Part shown: positions 40,976-49,489 of the stretch, one piece after another | How the letters are laid out: each line of letters begins with the position of its first letter | Position numbering within the stretch: position 1 is the stretch's first letter | DNA from: Halomonas faecis | GTDB taxonomy: Bacteria; Pseudomonadota; Gammaproteobacteria; Pseudomonadales; Halomonadaceae | Length of the DNA stretch: 64,000 bases | Reading direction: 5' to 3' | NCBI RefSeq assembly: GCF_010993975.1 | Contig: NZ_JAACZO010000004.1 | Span: 1-64,000 of the forward strand | Notes under the pieces: model-generated | What the model saw: the letters and a program-made list of their open reading frames with translations, nothing else | Told to the model about the DNA's origin: nothing | Database searches by the model: none | Program-made: the position numbers and the translations under genes

Positions 40976-41836
40976 TCAGCCTTGTGTGAAGGTACCGTTG
41001 CGGTAGTCGGCGAGGGCCTGCTCGATTTCGTGCGTATCGTTCATCACGAAGGGGCCATAGTGAGCAATGGGTTCACGGTGTGGCGTGCCGGCCAGCAACA
41101 GTGCCTCGCCGCCGTGATGGCTGGCCAGCGACAAGGTGTCGCCGGGCCCCAGGCGGGCCAGTTCGCTGGCTGCCACGCTTTCGTCGCCGACCTGCAGCTC
41201 GCCCTGGAAGACGTAGACCGCCAGGGTTTCGCTGCGGAGCGAGAGCGTCAGTCGCGCTCCCTCCGCGAGGCGGACATGGGCGACGGCAGCGCTGCCGGCC
41301 AGGGCATCCAGCGGCCCTTCGACGGCGTCGTCGTCGTCGCGGCTCCAGCGCCCTCCCAGGGCGATCAGTTCGCTCCCCTCGGCAGCGAGGTGGGGCATGT
41401 CGGCGGCACGTACGTCGCGATAGGTGGCCGGCGACATCTTGTCGCGGGCCGCCAGGTTGAGCCACAGCTGAAAGCCGTGCAGCCCGTGGCTATCGGTCAG
41501 CGGCATTTCGGAGTGCACGATGCCGCGTCCGGTATGCATCCACTGGGCATCGCCGGCGCGAATGGTACTGGTGTGTCCGAGGTGGTCCTCGTGGGTCAGT
41601 CCGCCGTGAATCACGTAGGTCAGGGTCTGGATACCACGATGGGGATGCGGCGGAAAGCCGCCCAGGTAATCGTCGGCGCGGTCGGATCCCAGTTCGTCGA
41701 GCATCAGGAAGGGGTCCAGCCCGCCGCCGAAGTCGTGGATGCGTTGAATCTTGACGCCGTCGCCATCCTGGCTGGGATGGCTGGGAATGCGCCGATCGAT
41801 CCGGCGCGGCTGTTCGGTGGTCAGGGTATTACTCAT
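40976..41836 (-). CDS. pirin family protein
   Basis: A 286-residue bicupin of the pirin family. The metal-binding motifs are visible as PPHPHRGIQTLTYV and HTGRGIVHSEMP (about residues 62-115), with a C-terminal cupin containing YVFQGELQVG. Bacterial pirins such as E. coli YhaK/YhhW act as quercetinase-like dioxygenases or redox-responsive proteins in the cytoplasm. It is divergent from a LysR gene (start 41936), and a glutathionyl-hydroquinone reductase gene follows that. ATG 41836 follows a GGGGG sequence. Confidence 0.93.
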   Translation of the reverse strand: MSNTLTTEQPRRIDRRIPSHPSQDGDGVKIQRIHDFGGGLDPFLMLDELGSDRADDYLGGFPPHPHRGIQTLTYVIHGGLTHEDHLGHTSTIRAGDAQWMHTGRGIVHSEMPLTDSHGLHGFQLWLNLAARDKMSPATYRDVRAADMPHLAAEGSELIALGGRWSRDDDDAVEGPLDALAGSAAVAHVRLAEGARLTLSLRSETLAVYVFQGELQVGDESVAASELARLGPGDTLSLASHHGGEALLLAGTPHREPIAHYGPFVMNDTHEIEQALADYRNGTFTQG

Positions 41837-41935
41837 CGGTTCGTTCCCCCGTCGCTGGGTTTACCTGGCATTCTAGGACGGGATTTTCGAAAATTAAGCG
41901 CATAGTTTCGCAGATACGATTCGAGGGATTCGAAC

Positions 41936-42853
41936 ATGTCGCGTGTGACCCTGGCGCAGTGGCAGATGCTGGCAGCGGTGGTGGAACATGGCGGTTTCGC
42001 CCGTGCCGCCGAAGCCGTGCACAAGAGCCCATCGACGCTCAACCATGCCGTGCACAAGCTCGAGGAGCAGTTGGGCGTTCAGGTGCTGGAGCCGGTGGGG
42101 CGCCAGGTGCGCCTGACCGAGGCCGGTGAAATGCTGTTGCGCCGTGCTCGCCAACTGATAGAGAGCGCCGAGGCGCTGGAAGACGTCGCCGGCCGGCTTT
42201 CCGAGGGGCTGGAAGCCGAGGTGGTGCTGGCCGTGGACCAGATATTTCCCGCCGATGCCCTGGCCCAGGCGCTCAGCCGCTTTTCGGCGGGTTATCCCTA
42301 CGTGCGCGTGCAACTGCACGAAACCGTGCTCAATGGCGGCGTCGAAATGCTCTACGATGGGCGTGCCGATTTGGTGGTCACGGGGATCGCGGCTCAGGGT
42401 TTTCTCGGCGAGCCGCTGGTCAACGTGCGCTTTTGCGCCGTGGCCAGCCCTGACCATCCTCTGCATCGCCTGGAGCGTCCGCTCGATCTGCGCGATCTCG
42501 CGCGGCACCGTCAACTGGTGGTGCGCGATTCGGGGCAGCGTCAATCGATGGATTCCGGCTGGCTCAAGGCCGAGCAGCGCTGGACGGTCAGCCACCTCGA
42601 GACTTCGTTGGACATGCTCGAGCGGGGCCTCGGGTTCGCCTGGATACCCGAGACGCGGTTGCGCGAAGCGCTGGCGTCAGGGCGGCTCGAGCCCCTGCCG
42701 TTGATGGCCGGCGGCGTGCGGGAGTACCCGGTGCAGTTGATCCATCGCGACCGGGATCGTGCCGGGCCGGCGACCCATGCCATGGCCGAGGCGTTGAAGC
42801 TCGCCGTCGCGGAAACCTGCAACGAGAGGCAACCGTTCGAGTCCGTCGAATGA
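41936..42853 (+). CDS. LysR family regulator, YhaJ-like
   Basis: A 305-residue LysR-type regulator. The HTH covers about residues 5-62 (GGFARAAEAVHKSPSTLNHAVHKLEEQL); the Ser-Thr-Leu-Asn-His recognition helix is typical of the YhaJ-like group. The effector domain includes LAVDQIFPADALAQAL and YDGRADLVVTGIA. In E. coli, yhaJ sits beside yhaK (pirin) and near yqjG and responds to quinones and nitroaromatics. The same gene company here suggests the same role, by inference. It is divergent from the pirin gene. Confidence 0.9.
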   Translation: MSRVTLAQWQMLAAVVEHGGFARAAEAVHKSPSTLNHAVHKLEEQLGVQVLEPVGRQVRLTEAGEMLLRRARQLIESAEALEDVAGRLSEGLEAEVVLAVDQIFPADALAQALSRFSAGYPYVRVQLHETVLNGGVEMLYDGRADLVVTGIAAQGFLGEPLVNVRFCAVASPDHPLHRLERPLDLRDLARHRQLVVRDSGQRQSMDSGWLKAEQRWTVSHLETSLDMLERGLGFAWIPETRLREALASGRLEPLPLMAGGVREYPVQLIHRDRDRAGPATHAMAEALKLAVAETCNERQPFESVE

Positions 42854-42933
42854 ACGAGCGCAAAACTCGCGCTTGAGCGGTGGGCCCTTCGCCTTACCCT
42901 GTAGGCACATTCCCAGCAAACGACGAGGTGACC

Positions 42934-43938
42934 ATGGGCCTGCTGATCGACGGCATCTGGCACGACCAGTGGTACGACACCGACAAGCACGGCGGTGAGT
43001 TCGTGCGCGAATCCGCGCAGCTGCGCGACTGGATCACCCCCGACGGCAGCGTTGGCCCTGGCGGCGAGCCCGGTTTGCCCGCCGCGGTCGGGCGCTATCA
43101 CCTCTACGTCTCGCTGGCTTGTCCCTGGGCCCACCGCGCCCTGGTGATGCGCCGGTTGAAGGGGCTCGATGAGGTGATCGGAGTGTCCCACGTCAGCCCG
43201 CTGATGCTCGATCAGGGCTGGACCTACCACGAAGCGGAAGGCTCTAGTGGCGACCCGGTCAACGGCGTGGCTTACCACCGTGAGCTCTACACTCTCACCG
43301 ACCCACACTACACCGGTCGGGTCACCGTGCCGGTGCTGTGGGACAAGCGCGAAAGCCGTGTCGTCAACAATGAATCGGCGGATATCGTGCGTATCTTCAA
43401 TAGTGCCTTCGACGAGCTGACCGGCAATCGTCTCGACTTATATCCGTCGGACTTGCGCGAGACCATCGATGCGGTCAATGCCGACGTCTATGACAACGTC
43501 AACAACGGAGTCTACAAGTCAGGCTTCGCCACGCGGCAAGCAGTCTACGAGAAGCACGTGACGGCACTGTTCGAGGCGCTCGACCGCCTGGAAGCGCGCC
43601 TGGCGGAACACCGCTACCTGGCCGGCGAGTGGCTCACCGAAGCGGACATTCGCCTCTTCACCACTCTGGTGCGCTTCGATGCCGTCTATCATGGCCACTT
43701 CAAGTGCAACATTCGCCGCCTCGAGGACTACCCCAATCTCTCGAACTATCTGCGCGAGCTCTACCAGTGGCCGGGGGTGAAGGAGACGGTGAACTTCGAG
43801 CACATCAAGCGCCACTACTATTACAGCCACGACACCATCAACCCCACGCGCATCGTGCCAGTGGGACCGCGCCTCGAGCTCGAGCGTCCGCATGACCGCG
43901 AGCGGCTGCCGGGAAAGGGAATTCGTGAGAAAGCGTGA
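42934..43938 (+). CDS. yqjG: glutathionyl-hydroquinone reductase (Xi-class GST)
   Basis: A 334-residue Xi-class glutathione transferase homologous to E. coli YqjG. The catalytic cysteine lies in SLACPWAHR (about residues 61-69), and further signatures are SPLMLDQGW, VPVLWDKRESRVVNNES and the C-terminal HYYYSHDTINPTRIVPVGP. It reduces glutathionyl-hydroquinones, freeing hydroquinone and oxidised glutathione in the cytoplasm. ATG 42934 follows GAGGTG. It lies 80 bp after the YhaJ-like regulator on the same strand, which supports a quinone-stress module. Confidence 0.95.
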   Translation: MGLLIDGIWHDQWYDTDKHGGEFVRESAQLRDWITPDGSVGPGGEPGLPAAVGRYHLYVSLACPWAHRALVMRRLKGLDEVIGVSHVSPLMLDQGWTYHEAEGSSGDPVNGVAYHRELYTLTDPHYTGRVTVPVLWDKRESRVVNNESADIVRIFNSAFDELTGNRLDLYPSDLRETIDAVNADVYDNVNNGVYKSGFATRQAVYEKHVTALFEALDRLEARLAEHRYLAGEWLTEADIRLFTTLVRFDAVYHGHFKCNIRRLEDYPNLSNYLRELYQWPGVKETVNFEHIKRHYYYSHDTINPTRIVPVGPRLELERPHDRERLPGKGIREKA

Positions 43939-43943
43939 AGCCA

Positions 43944-43971
43944 CGAGCCACGGGTTTCGAGCCACGGGTTT
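43944..43971 (+). repeat. 14-bp tandem duplication
   Basis: Two exact copies of CGAGCCACGGGTTT in tandem, followed by a partial third (CGAG), just after the yqjG stop. No function is suggested. Confidence 0.8.
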
Positions 43972-44006
43972 CGAGGGGCGAGTTGGACTATTGCCCGCAG
44001 CCTGCT

Positions 44007-44456
44007 TCAGGCGCGTTTCGCCAGCCAGCGATCCAGCGCATTGGCGAACTCACGGCGGTCGCCGTCCGAGTAGCCCTTGGGCCCGCCGGTGTGCTCGCCG
44101 CTGGCGCGTAGTGTCTCCATGAAATCCCGCATTTGCACTCTGGCCTTGATGTTGCTCGGGTCGAGCATCTCGCCGCGGGTGGTCATCACCTTCGCTTCAC
44201 GCTCGATGGCCGCCATGGCCAGCGGCAGGTCCGAGGTGATCAGCAAGTCGCCGCTCTGAATGCGCTCGACGATCTCGTCGTCGGCGGCGTCGAAGCCGCT
44301 GGCCACCGCCAGCGACTTGACCCAGCGCGAGGGCGGCAACGGGATCTGGTGATTGGCCACGAAGCAGGCCGGGGTCGCGGTGCGTTCCGCGGCGCGCACG
44401 ATGATGTCGCGAGCCGCCCTGGGGCAGGCGTCGGCATCGACCCAGAGTGTCGGCAT
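44007..44456 (-). CDS. yaiI: YaiI/YqxD family protein (DUF188)
   Basis: A 149-residue protein of the YaiI/YqxD family, a PIN-like fold with conserved acidic residues. Typical segments are LWVDADACPRAARDII at the start, DAADDEIVERIQSGDLLITSDLPLA in the middle (about residues 57-81), and GGPKGYSDGDRREFANALDRWL at the end. It may be a nuclease, but no activity is established for the family. ATG 44456 follows AGGAG; a longer upstream frame is not family-like. It runs convergently towards yqjG. Confidence 0.9.
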   Translation of the reverse strand: MPTLWVDADACPRAARDIIVRAAERTATPACFVANHQIPLPPSRWVKSLAVASGFDAADDEIVERIQSGDLLITSDLPLAMAAIEREAKVMTTRGEMLDPSNIKARVQMRDFMETLRASGEHTGGPKGYSDGDRREFANALDRWLAKRA

Positions 44457-44877
44457 GAGGGCTCCTGAGGAAAAGGATGGGCAGCGAAAGGGCTGGCCAG
44501 GAGGATTGGGCAATGGTAGCATGCGCGCTCCTCGCATGTGCTGACCCTACCATCATGACGACGCCACCGCTGACACCAGCAGGATCGGCGCCGAAACGCC
44601 AGGCACCAGTAACGCATTAGCTGAGCCACGGGCGTTCGAATTGTGCAGATGGCGCGCCACCGAGATCCGCCAACCGGGCGAGATCGGCGCAGACGGTCGC
44701 CACAGCGGTCCTTGCCGCCATCGCCGATGGCGCGGACCCGATGCCAGGTGCGACCGGCGTCCCCGACTCCGATGTCCCGCGCTGTCCATAGCGGATGTAG
44801 CGCGCCTGAGCGTGTTGAACGCGTCAGGGACGCCACCGAACTTTCGCCGGTAACACCGGCCTACCAAGGTGTGATAG
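44457..44877. other. 421-bp region upstream of deaD, probable long 5' leader
   Basis: No coding region is supported. It contains several GC-rich hairpins on the plus strand, among them CGCCATCGCCGATGGCG (44716-44732) and GCCGGTAACACCGGC (44846-44860), the latter only a few bases before the deaD ribosome-binding site AAGGTG. Long structured leaders are common for DEAD-box cold-shock helicase genes; the start of transcription cannot be located from sequence alone. Confidence 0.5.
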
Positions 44878-46578
44878 ATGACCTCGACTTCCGTCGCCTC
44901 GCCGAGCTTCGGCGACCTCGCTCTGCTGCCTGCCGTTCTCGCCGCCGTTGAGACCCAGGGCTACCAGACCCCTTCCCCCATCCAGGCCGAAACCATTCCG
45001 GCACTGCTGGAAGGGCGCGACATGCTGGGCCAGGCCCAGACCGGTACCGGCAAGACGGCGGCCTTCGCTCTGCCGCTGCTCTCGCGTCTCGAACTGACCC
45101 GTCGCGAGCCGCAGGTGCTGGTGCTGGCGCCGACCCGTGAGCTGGCCCAACAGGTGGCCGTCTCCTTCAGCAAGTACGGCCAGAACCTCAAGGGTCTGGA
45201 AGTGGCTACCCTGTGCGGCGGCATGGAGTATCGCGACCAGCTGCAGGCCCTCAAGCGCGGCGCCCAGGTGGTGGTAGGTACCCCCGGGCGAGTCATCGAT
45301 CACCTGGATCGCGGCAGCCTCAAGCTCGAGGGTCTGAGCTCCCTGGTGCTGGACGAAGCCGATGAGATGTTGCGCATGGGCTTCATCGACGACGTCAAGC
45401 GCGTGGTCGCTGATACTCCCAAAGACGCCCAGCGGGTGTTCTTCTCCGCCACTTTGCCGGCCGAGATCGAGCGCATCGTCAATCGTTACCTGGTGGATCC
45501 GGTGAAGGTGGCCATCGAGTCGCGCACTACCACCGGCGAAAACATCGAGCAGCGCCTGGTGCGCGTCGATGGCGGTGCCAAGCTGGAGGCGTTGGCGCGC
45601 ATCCTCGAAGTGGAGCCGGTAGACGGCGCCATCGTCTTCGTGCGCACCCGCGCGGCTTGCACCACCCTGATGGAGCAGCTCTCCGCCCGCGGCATCAACG
45701 TGGCCAGCCTCTCCGGCGACCTGGATCAGAGCCTGCGCGAGCGCACCATCCAGCGCCTCAAGCGCGGCAAGGTCGATGTGCTGATCGCCACCGATGTGGC
45801 CGCCCGCGGCCTCGACGTGCCGCGCCTGACCCATATCATCAACTACGACCTGCCCCAGGACTCCGAGGCCTACACTCACCGCATCGGCCGTACCGGTCGT
45901 GCTGGGCGTACCGGCATCTCGATCACTTTCGTGGGCTTCCGCGAGGGTCGTAAGGTGGGGTGGATCGAGCAGGCCACCGGCCAGAAGATGATCGAGATGG
46001 CCGTGCCCGACGAGGCCGCCATCCGCGCCCATCGCGACGAAGCGTTCCATCAGAAGGTGATCGCCGCCCTGACCGCCGGTGCCGAAGAGCAGCGCGCTCT
46101 GGTGGAGCGCCTGGTGGAAGAGGGTCACGATCCCATCGAACTGGCCTGTGCCTTCGCCCGCCTGGCGCGTGCCGACGAGGCGCCCATCGGTCGCTTGCAG
46201 GCGCCGCGCAAGGAACGCAGCGAGCGTACACCGCGCGATGGCAAGCCGGCGCGTCGTGACCGCGGCCCCAGCGAAGGCATGACGCGTTACCGTGTCGCCG
46301 TCGGCCACAAGGATGGCGTCAAGCCGGGCCAGCTGGTCGGGGCGCTGGCCAACGAGGGCGGTATCGAGGGCAATCGCATCGGCCGTATCGACATCCGCAA
46401 TGCCTTCTCCGTGGTCGAGCTGCCCAGCTCGCTACCGGCCAGCATCCTGGCCAAGATGGCTCGCGCCCGAGTGGCCGGCCGCCCGCTGGAGATCAGCGAG
46501 GACAACGGTGCGCCCGAGCGCGCTCCGCGCCGGCGCATCGATGGCGAGGCGCCGATTCGCCGCCGCGACCGCGCCTGA
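44878..46578 (+). CDS. deaD: DEAD-box ATP-dependent RNA helicase
   Basis: A 566-residue DEAD-box helicase. Motifs in order: Q motif (PSPIQAETIP), Walker A AQTGTGKT (about residues 53-60), PTRELAQQ, TPGRVID, DEAD (about 159-162), SATLP, then ARGLDVPRL and HRIGRTGRAGR in domain 2. The C-terminal region has a DbpA/CsdA-type RNA-binding domain (about 465-540, YRVAVGHKDGVKPGQLVGALANEGG) and a basic tail. It unwinds RNA duplexes in ribosome assembly, mRNA decay and cold adaptation. It has a long upstream leader and is followed by a strong terminator. Confidence 0.95.
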   Translation: MTSTSVASPSFGDLALLPAVLAAVETQGYQTPSPIQAETIPALLEGRDMLGQAQTGTGKTAAFALPLLSRLELTRREPQVLVLAPTRELAQQVAVSFSKYGQNLKGLEVATLCGGMEYRDQLQALKRGAQVVVGTPGRVIDHLDRGSLKLEGLSSLVLDEADEMLRMGFIDDVKRVVADTPKDAQRVFFSATLPAEIERIVNRYLVDPVKVAIESRTTTGENIEQRLVRVDGGAKLEALARILEVEPVDGAIVFVRTRAACTTLMEQLSARGINVASLSGDLDQSLRERTIQRLKRGKVDVLIATDVAARGLDVPRLTHIINYDLPQDSEAYTHRIGRTGRAGRTGISITFVGFREGRKVGWIEQATGQKMIEMAVPDEAAIRAHRDEAFHQKVIAALTAGAEEQRALVERLVEEGHDPIELACAFARLARADEAPIGRLQAPRKERSERTPRDGKPARRDRGPSEGMTRYRVAVGHKDGVKPGQLVGALANEGGIEGNRIGRIDIRNAFSVVELPSSLPASILAKMARARVAGRPLEISEDNGAPERAPRRRIDGEAPIRRRDRA

Positions 46579-46610
46579 TCGCTGCCGGGGGCTCTCCCGG
46601 CCGCTTTCGC

Positions 46611-46648
46611 ACAGCGCCCCCGCACCGTCTACGGTGCGGGGGCGCTGT
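46611..46648. terminator. strong terminator between deaD and argE
   Basis: A perfect 18-bp stem (46611-46628 with 46631-46648) and a 2-nt loop, lying between the convergent deaD and argE genes. It could serve both directions, although the T-run is short. Confidence 0.85.
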
Positions 46649-46695
46649 CGTTCTGGGGGGTACCGCCCAGAATGGAGTATCGCCTGGTGGCGATG

Positions 46696-47850
46696 TCAGG
46701 CGTGGCCGAGTCGCTCGCCCAGCGCCACCATGAAGCGTTCGCCGGCCTCGAGCTGTTCGCGCTCGATGTACTCGTCCGGCTGGTGGGCCTGACCGATGCT
46801 ACCTGGGCCGCAGATCACCGTGGGCAGCCCCTCGCGCTGGAACTGCCCGGCCTCGGTGGCGTAAGCCACGGCGCCGGCCGGGCGCTCGCCCAGCAGCTCG
46901 TGGCACAGGCTGAGCACCTCGGCGTTGTCGTCGTCGGCCAGCGCCGGCACCGTGACGTTGAGCGCCTCGGTGGCGATGCCGGCTTCCGGTGCCCGGCGGC
47001 GCATTTCGGCTTGCAGCTCGGCGGCATAGGCATCGACCCGACCGAGCAGATCCTCGAAACGATCCTGAGGCAGGTGGCGAATCTCCCATTCGAAGGTGCA
47101 CTCCCTGGCCATGATGTTGATCGCCGTGCCACCGGCGATCTTGCCCACGTGCAGGCTCGAGTGGACCACGTTGAAAGCCTCGTCGACGCGCCCCTCGGCC
47201 TTGAGCTCGGCCATCACGTCCTCGATCTTGGTCACCAGCCGTGCGGCGACGTGAATCGCCGAGACGCCCTGATCGACCTGGCTGGAATGGCTGGCCCGCC
47301 CGGTCACCGTGGTGCGCAGGTTGGTGGCGCCCTTGTGGGCGACCACCGGCTGCATCAGCGTCGGCTCGCCGACGATCACTGCGGCGGGGCGTGGGTGGTC
47401 GGCCAGCAGCCGTTCGATCATGCGTGGGGCACCGATGCAACCCACCTCCTCGTCGTAGGAGAACGCCAGCCAGATGGGCTTCTCGAGTCGGCGGCCTGTC
47501 CAGCTAGGCACCTGAGCCAGTGCGCAGGCGAGGAAACCCTTCATGTCGCAGGTGCCGCGACCGTAGAGGCGGCCATCGCCCTTGTCGACCAGGGTGAAGG
47601 GGTCGCTGGACCAGGGCTGGCCGTCCACCGGCACCACGTCGGTATGGCCGGAAAGCACCACGCCGCCTGCTGTTGCAGGGCCGATGCGGGCCAGCAGGTT
47701 GGCCTTGCTCCCATCGTCGCTTTCGATGCGCCAGTGCTCGACGTCGTGTTCGTCGAGAAAGGCTTCCACCCACTCGATCAGGGCAAGGTTGGAATCACGC
47801 GACACGGTGGCAAAGCCCACCAGGCATTCCAGGATCTCGGTGGCAGTCAT
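46696..47850 (-). CDS. argE: acetylornithine deacetylase
   Basis: A 384-residue M20-family amidohydrolase removing the acetyl group from N-acetylornithine in arginine biosynthesis. Metal-site motifs are LSGHTDVVPVDGQPW (about residues 71-85), GRGTCDMKGFLA near 101, and YDEEVGCIGAPR near 134; the C-terminal GSIGQAHQPDEYI is also characteristic. ATG 47850 follows AGGAG and matches the family start (MTATEILECLVGF). The next gene upstream is divergent. Other M20 enzymes are possible, but the wording is that of ArgE. Confidence 0.92.
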   Translation of the reverse strand: MTATEILECLVGFATVSRDSNLALIEWVEAFLDEHDVEHWRIESDDGSKANLLARIGPATAGGVVLSGHTDVVPVDGQPWSSDPFTLVDKGDGRLYGRGTCDMKGFLACALAQVPSWTGRRLEKPIWLAFSYDEEVGCIGAPRMIERLLADHPRPAAVIVGEPTLMQPVVAHKGATNLRTTVTGRASHSSQVDQGVSAIHVAARLVTKIEDVMAELKAEGRVDEAFNVVHSSLHVGKIAGGTAINIMARECTFEWEIRHLPQDRFEDLLGRVDAYAAELQAEMRRRAPEAGIATEALNVTVPALADDDNAEVLSLCHELLGERPAGAVAYATEAGQFQREGLPTVICGPGSIGQAHQPDEYIEREQLEAGERFMVALGERLGHA

Positions 47851-48040
47851 TGGCGCTCCTCGTGCAACATGCGCGACGATGTCAGGGTCGATGATGCCGA
47901 GCCTACCACGATGCCGGGGCGAGGGGAGACGGGTGTGGATCCGTGGTGGGGAAGGGAACGTGAATCGACCGAAGCCACTCCAATGAATTTGGACGTTCGC
48001 GATGTTCACCCACCGCCCGCAACCCTCCGAGGAGGATGCC

Positions 48041-48400
48041 ATGAGTTACGTCGACGGCTTCGTCATACCGGTACCCCTCGGCCGCCTGGACGATTACCTG
48101 CGCCTGGCTCGTCGAGCCGGTGAGATCTGGAAGGAGTACGGCGCCCTGGAGTACGTCGAGTGCGTTGGCGACGACCTGCGCCCCGGAGAGCGCGCTTCAT
48201 TTTCGCAAAACGTCGAGCTCGAGCCTGGCGAAACGGTGATCTTCGCCTGGGTACGCTACGCTTCCCACGAGGATCGCAACCGCATTCTGGAGCAGGTCAT
48301 GAACGACCCGCGCCTTGCCGACATGGTGGACCACGCCAAGCTGCCCTTCGACGTCGAAAGGCTGTTCTGGGGCGGGTTCATGGAGCGGATTCGGCTTTGA
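48041..48400 (+). CDS. DUF1428 family protein
   Basis: A 119-residue protein of the DUF1428 (YbaA-like) family, a ferredoxin-like dimeric alpha/beta-barrel fold of unknown function. Family wording: YVDGFVIPVPLGRLDDYLRL at the start, WKEYGALEYVECVGDDL near 28, and RLFWGGFMERI at the end. ATG 48041 follows GAGGAGG. Divergent from argE. No catalytic role can be assigned. Confidence 0.9.
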   Translation: MSYVDGFVIPVPLGRLDDYLRLARRAGEIWKEYGALEYVECVGDDLRPGERASFSQNVELEPGETVIFAWVRYASHEDRNRILEQVMNDPRLADMVDHAKLPFDVERLFWGGFMERIRL

Positions 48401-48550
48401 GCTCGCGCACTCTGATCACTGACGCGGAAGCGCTGCTGGAACGCTTCCTGGTGCGCCACACCCAATAAGCGTGTCCGTGGCGACAGGGCAGGCATTGCGT
48501 CGACGCCTGACGGACGAGCGCCCATTGTTCATGACTCCAGGGAGACCACT

Positions 48551-48970
48551 ATGTTGGAGTTCATTACCCACCCGGCGGAACACGTGGTGGCCATGAAGGT
48601 CGGCGGGGTCGTCACGGCCCGGGAGCTGCAGCAGGCCATCGACGCCATCGAAACCGCCAAGCGCAGCCACCCTCGCGTCAGCCTGCTGGTCGAGCTCGAC
48701 GACCTGCGCTGGATGACCCTCACCGCTGTGCTGAAGGATCTCGGCTACGGCCTGACTCAGCTCGGCGACCTCGATCGCTACCATCGCGCCGCCGTGATCA
48801 CCGACAAGGAGTGGATCAAGCATGTCGCCCACCTGGAGGATCGGCTCTTCAGGGCGTTGGAGGTGCGTACCTTCCCCCACCGCGAGTATGCCGCCGCCAA
48901 GCAATGGGTCGGCGAGTTGCCCAAGGGGGACCATGCGAACCCGGAAGAAGATGGCTACCACGGCGCTTGA
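48551..48970 (+). CDS. STAS/SpoIIAA-like domain protein
   Basis: A 139-residue protein with the SpoIIAA-like (STAS-fold) domain common in marine and halophilic proteobacteria. It begins with a short strand (FITHPAEHVVAMKVGG) and includes VSLLVELDDLRWMT near residue 45 and RAAVITDKEWIKHVAHLE near 78. Lipid-binding or regulatory roles have been proposed for the family, but nothing specific can be said here. Start ATG 48551 follows GGGAG. Confidence 0.85.
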   Translation: MLEFITHPAEHVVAMKVGGVVTARELQQAIDAIETAKRSHPRVSLLVELDDLRWMTLTAVLKDLGYGLTQLGDLDRYHRAAVITDKEWIKHVAHLEDRLFRALEVRTFPHREYAAAKQWVGELPKGDHANPEEDGYHGA

Positions 48971-48986
48971 TGTCGCCGAGTCTGCT

Positions 48987-49400
48987 TCAGCCCAGGCTTC
49001 GCGGGTCGGCGTGGCCTGGCCACCAGCCGCCTTCCCGAATCGCCGGGCACCCGGTGACGTCGGGGTTGTAGAGGTACAGCCAGGCGGCGCCGTAGCTCGT
49101 GGGGTGAATGACGCGGTCGTAGAGGCCGGCCGCTGGCCGGCGCACGCGGTAGTCTTCGAGGCGGTCGAGGCCGGCGAGCAGGCGGGCATCGACCCGGAAT
49201 ACCTCCACCTCGACCCCACGGGAGGGTTCGGGCTTGGCGCCGGGGCAGGGCCCCAGGTCGTAGAGGGTGGCGCTGGTCAGCCAGTCGCTGCCGAGATAGT
49301 CGGCGCCTTCCAGCCAGTGATGGTTGCGCAGCCCGCGCTTCAGGGTGCCGTAGACGGCCACCAGTGGGGTACGGGTAACGGCGAGGGCTGGAGTGTGCAT
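48987..49400 (-). CDS. gamma-glutamylcyclotransferase family (AIG2-like) protein
   Basis: A 137-residue protein of the gamma-glutamylcyclotransferase fold. The substrate-binding loop is VAVYGTLKRGLRNHHWL (about residues 14-30), followed by a region matching the catalytic Glu in EVEVFRVD, LAGLDRLEDY near 78 and the C-terminal AWLYLYNP. Members of this family cyclise gamma-glutamyl amines to 5-oxoproline; the exact substrate is unknown. ATG 49400 follows AGGAGG. It is downstream of sbcC on the same strand but separated by about 90 bp. Confidence 0.9.
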   Translation of the reverse strand: MHTPALAVTRTPLVAVYGTLKRGLRNHHWLEGADYLGSDWLTSATLYDLGPCPGAKPEPSRGVEVEVFRVDARLLAGLDRLEDYRVRRPAAGLYDRVIHPTSYGAAWLYLYNPDVTGCPAIREGGWWPGHADPRSLG

Positions 49401-49489
49401 CGTCAGTGGCCTCCTGAATGCGTCGTCGTCGGGTTCGATCCGGTCTCCATGTGGAACTCGCGATCGGGTTCGGCGTGCCTCCGGAACGG

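Noticed and set aside
43944..43971. CRISPR-like or regulatory meaning of the 14-bp tandem repeat
   Set aside because: Only two contiguous copies without spacers; a simple slippage duplication. No CRISPR array was seen in the window.
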